The notes beneath the pieces were generated by a model, which saw only the letters and a program-made list of their open reading frames with translations, ran no database searches and was not told the DNA's origin. The translations under genes were made by a program, and so were the position numbers. From the NCBI RefSeq assembly GCF_018446385.1, contig NC_055991.1:119393794-119457793 (forward strand): a stretch of DNA of 64,000 nucleotides. The letters are read 5' to 3'. Source of the stretch: Zingiber officinale (Eukaryota > Streptophyta > Magnoliopsida > Zingiberales > Zingiberaceae). This document shows positions 12,346 through 22,466 of this stretch, in pieces (the first letter of the stretch is position 1; each line of letters opens with the position of its first letter).

Positions 12346-13190
12346 TTATTTGAGATAGTGGTGAACTAACCCAATCTTCGGAAGCAAACATTTGTTCAAG
12401 TGATTTTTTAACCTTATACATACTCTTAAGAGTGAGAAATAAAGTAGCAAAACGAGTAACAGTAGAACGGAGAATTTATTTACCGTTTGTATACTTCTCA
12501 TCAAAAAAAGTATAGTCCCATGACTATAAAGGAACTTCACAACCTTCTTAGCATGCTCAATTGTGTCAGAAAAAATCTTCAACTTTGCAATATCCAACAA
12601 CATTAGGTTAATGTAATGCGCCGCACAAGATGTCCACCAAATTCTGTGTCTAGTTTCCATAATTTTTTTCCCCGCCCTAATGCAATTCGAAGCATTATCC
12701 ATGACAATTTGGATCACATTTTCCTCTCTCACCTCATCAACAGCATCATTAAGATATTTAAAGATCAATTCCTATTCTTAGTAGAAGCTGATGTATCAAT
12801 AGATTTCAAAAAGAAAGTGTCACTGGGACTATTAACCAAAAAATTGATGAAACTTCTATTCTTCCCATCTGTCCAACCATCGGACATAATAGTGCATCCA
12901 TGTTTTTTCCATGCCTTTTTATGCTTCTCATATATTAGGTTGATGTCATCAACCTTAGCCTTAAGTATTCAAGTTCTTAACTCATGTATTGAAGGAGGCT
13001 TGGACCCTCTTCCATATTCCGCAATACCCTCAACCAAGCAACCAATAAGGATCATTCACAATATTAAACGAAAGTGTGGCAGAGTAGATAAAACAATCAG
13101 CTCTACGCTTCACATCAACAAGAAAATCTTTTTTGTATGTCAAATTTAGGAACAAACCCATGAAGAGTACCTTTACCTTTTGATTCACCC
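12346..13190 (-). pseudogene. hAT transposase core (DUF659-like), broken
   Basis: Minus-strand translations in several frames resemble the plant hAT transposase core. Pieces seen in order are a NDPYWLL-like segment near 13060, a W-H-Y-x-V-R-W-L-D-R-W segment near 12900 corresponding to the usual CTIMSDGWTD stretch, then an open frame at 12768-12346 with IVMDNASNC and WTSCAAHYINLML. In intact relatives these include catalytic acidic residues of the RNase H-like fold. At least three frame changes or stops separate the pieces, so no functional enzyme can be made. Downstream the C-terminal dimerisation region follows on the same strand. Confidence 0.7.
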
Positions 13191-13261
13191 ACTACCAGAA
13201 CATCCAATTGAATTTCCCCCTACACTTCCAACTTTTGATGATTGTGTACTCATACTCTAGG

Positions 13262-14376
13262 TGTTGGATCGTGATGTTTCGATAGAGGGGGGTGAATATC
13301 GAAAAACGTTCGTCAATAAGAGAGTTAAACGCAGCGGAAAGATTAAGACAAAGCAATGCTAACACAGGAACCAATTTTACTTGGTTCGGAGCCTTTGGTG
13401 ACTCCTACTCCAAGGCCCGCACACAAGGGTGCTTTTGTTGGGCAATTCACTAGCAATTCGAAGAATGTTACAATTAAGAATTACAGGAATACTAATAAAA
13501 GAAATTAATACCGACAAACTGAAAAGAAGTAAATTGAAGACAACGCTTTGTCGGAGTAGCCTCAAGGCTTCGCAGGAGCACAGTAGAGCAGAGAGTTCTG
13601 AGTTGTTGTTGAAGCTCCACCCCTGCCCCTTCTTTTATATGAAGCTCGGGGCGTCCCGGATCCCTTCCGGGCGCCCTGGTGGGACGTGGCAAGTCCAACC
13701 AGTGAGCTCCACGTGGCGACGACGCGTTTGGATAAAAGTTGCCTCCCGGGCGCCCGGACCTCCTTTCTCCAGAAGACTTCTTCTCCTGCAAGACAAGGTT
13801 AGTCCGAGGCAAATATATAATTTATAACCTGCAAAACAGAGTGTTAGTTCAGTTTATAGTTTGACAAAAATAGTATGACTTAGATTCTATCTTTTCGAGA
13901 CCGGAATCTAGTCACGATCTTGACTTAGATATCTGAAATGGATCTAGGCCGGATCGACGCCTAATGTTCCCTTCCCGGGAACGCGTCCTCACAGTCACTC
14001 CCTTCTAGTGACTTACCTTTACTCACCTGCCAGACGTCCGGTCAGCCCTTCGACCCGTCTAAACTTCTCGCCAGCTATCCGGTCAACCCGTCGACCTAGC
14101 TGGACTTCTCGCCAAGCGTCCGGTCAGCCCGTCGACCCGCTTGGACTTCTCGCCAGCTATCCGGTCAGCCCGTCGACCTAGCTGGACTTCTCGCCAAGCG
14201 TCCGGTCAGCCTGTCGACCCGCTTAGACTTCGTGCCAAACATCCGGTCAGCCCGTCGACCTGTCTGGACTTCGTCTGCACACTCGGTCAGAGTGTTAGAT
14301 CACGACAAACCTAACTTAACCTGATTTGTCATTCATCAAAACCTGAGTTAGACCGTTAGTGCTAACTGCACCAACA
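13262..14376 (-). mobile_element. LTR of a copia (SIRE-like) retrotransposon
   Basis: In minus orientation it begins TGTTGGTGCAG and ends CGATCCAACA, the TG...CA ends of an LTR of 1,115 bp. On its plus-strand right side, 14377-14393 is the complement of a polypurine tract (AAAAAAGGAGGAGAT), so this is the 3' LTR of a minus-oriented element. It includes a phrase common near such LTR ends (GATAGAGGGGGGTGAATATCG) and a tandem array (separate entry). No second LTR or pol gene of this element is visible in the window. The copia/SIRE assignment is by overall style and is moderate. Confidence 0.65.
14028..14275. repeat. 41-bp tandem array with two alternating variants, inside the copia LTR
   Basis: Six units of 41 bp. 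The core is TCCGGTCAGCCCGTCGACC. Units 2 and 4 carry CCAGCTA...CTAGCTGG, units 3 and 5 carry CCAAGCG...CCGCTTGG; the outer units are more diverged. In each main type the two variable ends are complementary (AGCTA/TAGCT, AAGCG/CGCTT), so every unit can fold back on itself. Confidence 0.85.
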
Positions 14377-15460
14377 ATCTCCTCCTTTTTTATGGAATGA
14401 CAATCTGGTTAAGTTAGTGAAAAATATGCGAGTAAAAACCAGCATGAGGTTCAAGTTAGACATTTTGTTCTAGCATAAGGTTTAAGTTAGTTTTTAACTT
14501 TGACATTTTGTTTCTAACTTAACCACCTATCCCTCCCCCTTTGGCATTCATCAAACAAGGACATAAGTTAAACATTCAAAAATACAGAATACATAAAAAA
14601 ATGTAGGGAATGATGTCAAGTTAACTTGGGGGAGTTTGAACTTTCGAAAATTTGTTTAAAACATTAGTTTTAAATTAATTTTTAAAACTAAGTTTTTAAA
14701 GTAGCTAAAACATTTAAAACAGTCTTTTGGAAAATAGCTAAGTTTTGAAAGAGTAGCTAAATTTAAAACATTTAAAGATTATTTTTGCAAAATTAATTTA
14801 ATTTTCAAAAATGACTTTGCAAATTCAAAGAGGATTTTCAAATCAGAAATTTGAAAAGCTAATTTTCTAGTATAAGGGTATAAGTTTCAATTTTTAGGAT
14901 CAAGTTTTAAATTTTCAAAATACGTTTCAATTTTGAAGTATTTTCAAACATAAGTTTCAAAATCAAAAAAAAAAATTTAAGGCTAGGTTTTCAAAACTAG
15001 ATTTATAAAAAAAATATAAGTTTAATTTTGAAACACTTTTCAAACCTGAAGGATCAAAGATTTCAAAGCTGAGTTTTAAAAGATATTTACTTTTCAAAAC
15101 TGATTAAGTTTGTAAAAACTTTAAATTTGAAAACTGAAATTTAATCTCAAAACTGAAAAAAAAAACTTTAGAAAAGATATCATGTTTAAGGTGGAGAAAA
15201 TAATTTTGATGTTAATTGTTGATTTAATCCTCCCCCTAAACCTGATATTCAAAATAGCTGTTGAAAATATTTGCTGAGAATATTTAAGATAATATTTTTT
15301 TTGTTATTATTATGTTTTAAATAAATTGAGGTAGAATTTTCTAAAGAGATTTTAAAAAGAAAATTAAAAAAAAACACTTAAGGAGATAATTAAACAATAA
15401 ACCTCCCCCTGAATTTGTTACTTCCCTTAATTTAATATCTCCCCCTTAAGTTAATACTAA
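14377..15460 (-). mobile_element. AT-rich 3' internal region of the copia element
   Basis: Non-coding sequence next to the polypurine tract, with repeated AAATTTTCAAAA-type runs and several CTCCCCCT motifs (near 14533, 15228, 15402, 15440) that are complements of polypurine tracts. It is interrupted at 15461 by Tat-1. The similar AT-rich sequence after 26812 probably continues the same host, but this is an inference. Confidence 0.5.
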
Positions 15461-16296
15461 TGATCCTGTCCGAATCGCCGAACCAAAGGACGCTGGGCAC
15501 GTGTCGCTCTCCTAGTCGATGGCGTAGGCCTCCAAAGCTCCGGAGATCCTGCACAGAAGTCGGGCCGAGAAGGGGTTCCCGGCGGCGACCCTCCGACGCT
15601 CAAGTCAGGTGAAGCTCAATAGAGAGAAAGGGGCTCCTAAACTAGTTGTGTGCGTACCTCCGGCGAAGTAAGAGGGCCTTTATATAGGGCAGCGAAAAGT
15701 GGGTGTACACCTACCGAGGTGTACACGTGTCCATGGCCCATACCCCCGTAAGGGCTTGTCAGTGAGCTTCCCTGACCCATACTGCTACAGTCCAAGCATG
15801 TCCTCGATGGGACAGCCAAATCCCCTGTCATAAGATTTGGAGCATGGCTTGCGCGTGAAACATACCTGCTGTCAGAAAAAGACGTCCCTTGACCTTTTCC
15901 CCTTTGCTCCAGATCTGTCGTCCGGTCGGCCAGCTCCTTCAACATCCGGTCGGACGTATGCGGTGATTTACTTGGGGAGATTCTCCATCACGTGCTTTGT
16001 GGAGACCATTAGCAGTATGTTACCTTGTGGCCTTGGCCGAGCGTGCAGTCCGCTCGTCCTTGCGATCTTTCCCCCTGAGCGCCAGAACCCTGACTTCCTA
16101 CAGGGCGCCTTTAACCATCAGCTCGACACCGGCCGGACGGCCGTCCGGTCGGGCCCAGCCCTCTACGGACGTTGGCTCCACCGAACGGTCGGTCGGCCGT
16201 TCGGACCTCCCATCTCCGGACGGGCATCCTTCCACTTTGACTCCCACGTGGCGTTGACCTCACCGAACGGGGTCCCCTGTTCTTACCACCGGATCA
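15461..16296 (-). repeat. Tat-1 3' LTR
   Basis: On the plus strand it begins TGATCCTGTCCG and ends CCACCGGATCA; the termini TGATCC/GGATCA are inverted. The complement at 15686-15678 reads TATATAAAG, a TATA box. The LTR is nearly identical to 25971-26807. Confidence 0.92.
15678..15686 (-). promoter_or_regulatory. TATA box in Tat-1 3' LTR
   Basis: TATATAAAG on the minus strand, oriented for transcription out of the LTR. The same box in the 5' LTR is at 26196-26188, where it would drive gag-pol. Confidence 0.65.
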
Positions 16297-16312
16297 CTTG
16301 CCTCCCCTTCAA
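16297..16312 (-). promoter_or_regulatory. Tat-1 polypurine tract
   Basis: Complement reads TGAAGGGGAGGCAAG directly next to the 3' LTR: the usual primer site for plus-strand DNA synthesis. Tat-2 has the closely related TGAAGGGGAAGCTTG at the same place. Confidence 0.8.
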
Positions 16313-16662
16313 GTCTAGTCGAAGGAGGCGAATTGTCCGACTGACTGGACTGCGAATCTAGCCGGGCAGCTCCTCCGTGCTAGTATCCTTCGATCGGCCT
16401 ACCGCAGAGATGACCTTGAACAAATCAACAATGGCATTCACCGGATCTCCTCGGGTTTTGCGCCAATCTTCGACATTAAGGTTGAGCATGCTTTCATTAA
16501 ATGCTCCGAATGGTAGAATGTCACGTGGTGCAATGCCATCAGCCTACGACGGCGGCGGCATGGTGTTTGGATGCGATCGAAGCGATTCGAAATGGACGGC
16601 AAGATGCACGCTTTGATTCCCGTGACCTGGATCCAACGGTGGAGGTCGGCCGACCTCCGCCC

Positions 16663-16669
16663 TATAAAG
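16663..16669 (+). promoter_or_regulatory. TATA box of the Tat-1 antisense gene
   Basis: TATAAAG in the context CCGCCCTATAAAGCC lies 276 bp before the antisense gene's ATG. The intervening sequence is pyrimidine-rich, like a plant 5' UTR. It points opposite to the LTR promoters. Confidence 0.65.
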
Positions 16670-16938
16670 CCTTCGTTTCCTTCTCTCTCTCATTTGCTTC
16701 CGCGATCTCGACCACTGCCTCCAGTGCTTGGGAGCTCCGACGATCCTGTTTTTGCTCTCCGACGCTCTCCGGCGCCTTTTTCGCGATCCCTTTCCTCGCA
16801 GTAAGATTTTATATCTTTCCTTCCTCCTTTCCGGTGTTTCCTCCGCATTTTTTCCTCAGTTTCGATCCTTGAAACCTCCTCCCGCTTGCTGTCATTTTTC
16901 TCCTGCCTTTTCGCCTTTTGATTCCTTCCGATCGGCCC

Positions 16939-19133
16939 ATGGCTAGCTCTTCAAATCCCGAAGACCAGTCGCTCGGCCCATGGTACACCACCATGCAGTC
17001 CCGCTTCGAACAGCGGGACTTTGATATTTTGACAGACAATTTCGAAATCCCAGAGGATTTCGAAATTCGTTTAGCCGGTCCTTCCGCTCGGCCTCATAGG
17101 CCGCCGCGCGGAGCTTTCTGTGTCTTCCGAGACCAGTTTACCGTCGATCTTCGCTTCCCAGTACATCCTTTCATCATAGATGTTTGCAATTTTTTCGGTG
17201 TGTCGCTCGGCAGTCTAGTACCCAATACCTTCCGTCTCCTTTGCGGTGTTGTCGTTTTGTTTAAGATTCACAACATCCCCCTCCGACCGGAGGTCTTCTT
17301 TTATTTCTATTACCCTAAGCAAGCCGAGTCGGGCACCTTCATGTTCCAAGCTCGACCCGGCTTGGTCTTTTTCAACAAACTCCCTTCTTCCAATAAGCAT
17401 TGGAAGGATTATTTTTTCTACATCCGTATGCCCGATCAGGCCACCTTCCTGACAAGGTGACAAGTCAGCTTGCCCCCTACTCCCGAGCTGAAGAAGTTCA
17501 AGACCCGACCGGACTACCTCCACGCTGCAAACATACTAGCCGGTCTGCGACTCGACATCAATAAGCTCCTTCATGAAGGAGTGATGTATATCTTCGGTCT
17601 GAGTCCTATACGGACTCCTCTTCCGGCCAGCTTCGGTAAGAACTTTACTTGGACATTTGCTTTGATCGCTAACTGATTTCCTTTCTTTCTTTTGCAGCGG
17701 ACATCGTCATGGATTCAGTGATGGCCGGCGTTTTGAAGAGAAAGGCGGCCGCTCTGGAAGCCGCGGCGGCCAGAGAAATGGAAGCTTTGGGTATCCATCC
17801 GGTCGGATCCCACGAAGGGGAGAGCGGGACTCAGGCTGAGTCGGCCGCTCAGGCCTCTCAACAAAATGTGGCCAGCGGAGCCACCCCTCCCCAAGAACGA
17901 ACTGCACCCGAGGAAGGTTCCGCTCGGGAGGAGGAGCAGCCTCTACAAAAGAGGCGCCGAGTGGAGACTCCTCTGCGCTCGGCCACATCAACGGTCCAAC
18001 CGTCCGAGCGAGCAACCGCCGCCGCTCGAGGCAAGGCGCCAGAGGTCGAAGCCATTTCGTCCGACCGGACTCCTTCTGAATGGGACGAGCCGGAAGCCCC
18101 CATTGAGGCTATTCCGGTCAGCACCCGCCCACCCGCTCGGCACTCGGTCAAGCGCTCATCTATCCATTCGCAGTTTTCTGCGCCGGCTTCTGATCCCGGT
18201 CGTGCAATCTCTGGTCACGGTCGCACAATACGGGTCACCCTTCATCTCCCGACTGAAGAATTGCTGCCAGAAGCCGACCGGCCAACTGCGCCCGAGCATA
18301 CCATCACATTGAAAGGGCCCCTGGCCGAGATGTGGGCCGACGCTCGGGCGCGCATTGCAATGATCCCCCTCCTGAACTTGGCCAATAGCCATATGCAGGA
18401 GTCCACGGGGGTAAGTTTTCTTTTATTAAGCTTCACTTGCATTTTTCCTCTCGGCCTTTGACAATTTCGCCTTTTTGCATCAGCGATGGGTGGAAGAGAT
18501 AGCTGTCTCCAACCGCCTGGCTATGGTGGACGAGGAGCTGAGGCAACTGAAGGCGGCAGGCGGTCCGTCCGGCTCTCAGGGCTGCAAAAGGAGCTGAAGA
18601 AAGCTCAAGATCTGTTGGCGGCCGAGCAGAAGAAAACGGCCGATCAGGCCCACGCCCTGGCCGAGTCCGAGCGACAAGTCAAGTCGCTCGACACAAAATT
18701 AACCCTGGCCACCACCCGAAAAAATACGGCCATCTCCGATTTGGAGAAAAAGAACGTGGAGCCTCGGGGCCTGGAGCTTAAGGTAAAAGAGCTGATGGAG
18801 CAGCTCGACAGAGAGAAGTTGGGCCGCTCGGCCGACGCGGCAAAGCTTCAGAGTCTGAATGAGGCCCTCACTGGCTCCCAGGCGGCCTTCAAAGAATATC
18901 AAGATGCCGAGCCGAGTCGAGTTACTGCCTTAAGACAGGGCTACATCCGCTCGCCTGAATTCTCGGAGAAAATCTGCGAGCGGATGTACACAGCCTTCGA
19001 CTTGGCTATGACCGCGACCACCAACTATCTGAAGTCCAAGGGTCTTCTTCCAGAGTCCACTACCATTCCGGCCGGCGATCAAGTGGCGCTCCTGGAAAGC
19101 ATTCCCAAGACCCTTTACGATTACATAGAGTAA
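16939..19133 (+). CDS. Antisense accessory gene of Tat-1 ('putative gypsy type transposon' domain plus coiled coil)
   Basis: Three exons on the strand opposite to gag-pol: 16939-17635, 17698-18410 and 18484-19133. The ATG at 16939 sits in CCCATGGCT. The introns (62 and 73 bp) have GTAAG donors and TTTGCAG/CATCAG acceptors, and the phases join correctly. Exon 1 encodes a domain with LRFPVHPFI, LVPNTFRLL and an aromatic FYFYYPK stretch, then RPDYLHAANIL; I match this to the plant family called putative gypsy type transposon (Pfam PF04195). Exon 2 is an A/E/R-rich, probably disordered segment with a basic KRRR cluster that could be a nuclear signal. Exon 3 is a long heptad-like coiled coil (LQKELKKAQDLLAAEQKK and onward), ending TLYDYIE. 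One in-frame TGA (17458-17460, where TGG is expected) and one frameshift near 18560-18595 break this copy. The molecular function is unknown. Extra open frames, some antisense, have been described in Tat-lineage elements. Confidence 0.75.
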
Positions 19134-19508
19134 CTTTTGTAATTCGGCCACTGGGCTAGATATGATCCCTTTTGTACTTAGGCTGCCCGGCCTAAAGTTT
19201 TAATTTGAATGCAGTGTTTTCCTTTTGCACGCTGTCCTTTTAAGTTAGCATGTGTGTCGTCCACTCGTCTATTATCACTCTTCTGGCATTCGAAAGGGAG
19301 TGTAGCGAAGTACTTGGAGTTACCTTTCCGCTCGGCTATTTATTTCGAGTGCGTAACCTTTCGCTTAGGTAGCAGAGATCGCTCACTAGAAGCCGACAAG
19401 TACCTTTGTGCTTTGAGCCGAGCAGGACGTGGAATCGGTTTTATCGATATTGAAGGCGAGTTTCCGGAGGAATTGCATCCTTCTTATTGGCCTCACCCAC
19501 ACGACGAT
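19134..19508 (+). other. Probable 3' UTR and spacer of the antisense gene
   Basis: 375 bp of non-repetitive sequence between the stop codon and the array. I see no clear polyadenylation signal and no separate gene. Confidence 0.4.
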
Positions 19509-20580
19509 CTTCCACTCGGGCGTTTATAGACGTCGGCTCGTCTCTCGATATTTAACGTCGGAGCTCGACGGCCTTCCGCTCGGAGGGTTTATAGACGCCG
19601 GCTCGTCTCTCGATATTTAACGTCGGATCTCGACGGTCTTCCGCTCGGAGGGTTTATAGACGCCGGCTCGTGTCTCGATATTTAACGTCGGAGCTCGACG
19701 GTCTTCCGCGCGTAAGGTTTATAGACGCCGGCTCGTCTCGCGATATTTAACGTCGGAGCTCGACGGTCTTCCGCTCGGAGGGTTTATAGACACCGGCTCG
19801 TCTCTCGATATTTAACGTCGGAGCTCGACGGCCTTCCGCTCGGAGGGTTTATAGACGCCGGCGAGCTCGACGGTCTTCCGCTCGGAGGGTTTATAGACGC
19901 CGGCTCGTCTCTCGATATTTAACGTCGGAGCTCGACGGTCTTCCGCTCGGAGGGTTTATAGACGCCGGCTCGTCTCTCGATATTTAACGTCGGAGCTCGA
20001 CGGTCTTCCGCTCGGAGGGTTTATAGACGCCGGCTCGTCTCGATATTTAACGTCGGAGCTCGGCGGCCTTCCGCTCGGAGGGTTTATAGACGCGGCTCAT
20101 CTCTCGATATTTAACGCGTCGGAGCTCAACGGCGCGGATATTTATAGCCGGTCGGCGCGGCTCTACGGTTTAACGTCTGGGTTAGACGGCTCTTCACTCG
20201 GAGGGTTTATAGACGCCGGCTCGTCTCTCGATATTTAACGTCGGAGCTCGACGGCCTTCCGCTCGGAGGGTTTATAGACGCCGGCTCGTCTCTCGATATT
20301 TAACGTCGGAGCTCGACGGTCTTCCGCGCGGAGGGTTTATAGACGCCGACTCGTCTCTCGATATTTAACGTCGGAGCTCGACGGTCTTCCGCTCAGAGGG
20401 TTTATAGACGCCGGCTCGTCTCTTGATATTTAACATCGGGGCTCGACGGTCTTCCGCTCGGAGGGTTATAGATGCCGGCTCGTCTCTCGATATTTAACGT
20501 CGGAGCTCGACGGCCTTCCGCTCGGAGGGTTTATAGACGCCGGCTCGTCTCTCGATATTTAACGTCGGAGCTCGACGGCC
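19509..20580. repeat. 65-bp tandem array of about 16 units in Tat-1
   Basis: The unit contains CTTCCGCTCGGAGGGTTTAT, AGACGCCGGCTCGTCTCTCG, ATATTTAACGTCGG and AGCTCGACGGT. Most units are nearly identical. One unit near 19860 has a roughly 37-bp deletion, and a diverged patch lies at 20100-20200. The array sits between the 3' ends of two convergent genes, the antisense accessory gene and pol. Two degraded units of the same type occur in Tat-2 at about 30262-30383. Confidence 0.93.
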
Positions 20581-20721
20581 TTTACAGCTAACTTTAACTG
20601 ATTATATACGCCCTGCCGAGGGGCGAGGGGTCTTCGTTATCGAGCGTGCGGCTCGTACATTTATATGCCCCGGCCGAACGGCACGGGCTCTTCACGCAGT
20701 AAGCCGTTCGGCGGAGAATGT

Positions 20722-22466
20722 TCAATGTGTTTTCATCTTTTTGCTTCCTGCATTACAAGTGCATAGGCGACTAGCACATACACAAAAATGAATTACATTC
20801 GTGCACCTTTCATCCAGCTCGATAAGGCTGAAGATGATTTGCACTCCACGGTCGATCCAGCTGCCGCCCGGCTTCATCCTCCAAATAATATGCGCCTGAG
20901 CGGAGCTTTTCAATAACCTTGAAGGGTCCGCCCATGGTGCCTCCAATTTGCCAACGTCGCCGACCGGCTTGACTTTCTTCCAAACAAGATCGCCGACCTG
21001 GAATGATATGGGGATTACGCGGCGATTGTAATTTTGCTTCATCCGTTGCCGGTACGCCATCAGCCGGACGGACGCCTTGGCTCTTTCCTCTTCGACCAGA
21101 TCCAGCTCGGTGTTCCTCCGCTCGGCGTTGCCCTCATCATAGCTTTGGATCCTAGCGGATTCGACTCCGACTTCAACAGGAATGACCGCTTCGCCGCCAT
21201 ACACCAAGTGGAAAGGCGTGACGCCCGTCCCTTCCTTTGAAGCCGTTCGGATGGCCCATAAGACGCCCGGCACTTCATCTGGCCAACTTCCTCCCAAATG
21301 GTCGAGCTGAGCGCGCAAAATACGAAGAATTTCCCGATTGGCCACTTCGGCTTGAAGTGTTGCTCGATGCCGTAGCTTTTGCACCAATCCTCTAGCATCT
21401 TCCCTGTGAATTGCCGCCCATTGCCTGAGACCAAGCGGCGAGGGATGCCGAACCGACAGATGATGTGTTGCCAGATAAATTTTTTGACCATCTGTTCGGT
21501 GATCTTGGCTAGCGGCTCGGCCTCCACCCACTTGGAGAAATAATCAACCGCCACTAGCAAAAATTTCCGCTGCCCGGTCGCCATCGGGAATGGACCAACA
21601 ATATTCATTCCTCATTGATCGAACGGACAGGAAACTGTTGATGCCTTCATTTCTTCTGCCGGTCGGTGGTTGAAGTTATGGTACTTTTGGCATGAAAGGC
21701 ACGTCGACACTGTCCGAGCGGCATCTGCTTGTAAAGTCGGCCAGAAGTATCCAGCTAGCAGGATCTTCTTAGCTAGTGCTCGTCCGCCCGGCCTCACGAT
21801 CCTTGATGTACTTCTTGGAGGATGTAAGCCGAGTCCTCCGAGCTCACGCATTTCAACAACGGGCGTGAGAAAGCCTTTTTATAAAGCTGATCGCCGATGA
21901 GTGTGAACCGACCGGCTCTCCTCCTTAGCAGCTGGGCTTCATATTCATTGGATGGTGTGGCTCCCGAGCGGAGGAACTCTATGATGGGCGTCCGCCAGTC
22001 GTTTGGAAATGTAAGGCCTTCCATCCGGTCGACGTGCGCCACCAACAGTACTTTTTCAATTGGCTGCTGAATGGCGACCGACGTTATTGAGCTCGCGAGC
22101 TTGGCTAACTCATCGGCCGCTTGATTTTCTGCTCTGGGTATCTTCTGAACAATAACTTCTCGAAAATCAGCTTTGAGCTTCTCGAAGGCTTCAGCGTAGA
22201 GCTTGAGCTGAGCGCTATTGATTTCGAAGGTACCAGAGAGCTGCTGAGCGGCCAACTGCGAGTCCGAGTGGAGTGTTACCCGACCGGCTCCCACATGTCA
22301 TTCTGCCTGCAAACCAACCAGCTATGAGGGCCTCATACTCTGCCTCATTGTTTGTAGCTTTATAATCCAGCCGGACGGATAAATGCATCTTTTCTTCTTG
22401 CGGAGATAGCAATAATACACCAATACCGCTCCCGAGCTGAGTGGACGATCCATCCACAAATATCTT
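20722..22466 (-). pseudogene. Tat-1 RNase H and integrase, broken
   Basis: Continuation of the polyprotein after a TAG at 22467-22469. RNase H starts FVDGSSTQ and reads ATNNEAEYEALIAG; a frameshift near 22290 moves to a second frame with LHSDSQLA and ENQAADELAKLAS. The integrase zinc-binding part shows CLSCQKYH (21851-21612). The core (from 21608) has AVDYFSKW and GIPRRLVSGNGRQF; the family normally has SDNGRQF, so a catalytic aspartate is replaced by glycine. Near 21350 another frame change joins to EVANREILRILRAQL and the C-terminal GDLVWKKV region, ending at 20722. Integrase inserts the cDNA into chromosomes; this copy could not do so. Confidence 0.8.

Larger units (their letters stand above)
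9903..13261 (-). mobile_element. Decayed hAT-superfamily transposon
   Basis: The minus strand carries pieces of an hAT transposase in order: the DUF659-type core (about 13190-12346) and the C-terminal dimerisation region (12090-9903), the latter present twice. Reading frames are broken by many stops and frameshifts. The N-terminal BED zinc finger expected upstream of 13190 is not visible; the element is cut at 13262 by the copia LTR border. Terminal inverted repeats and 8-bp target duplications were not identified. It is dead as an autonomous element. Confidence 0.75.

Noticed and set aside
19509..20580. Possible CRISPR-like array
   Set aside because: Units are contiguous without unique spacers, and this is a plant retroelement.
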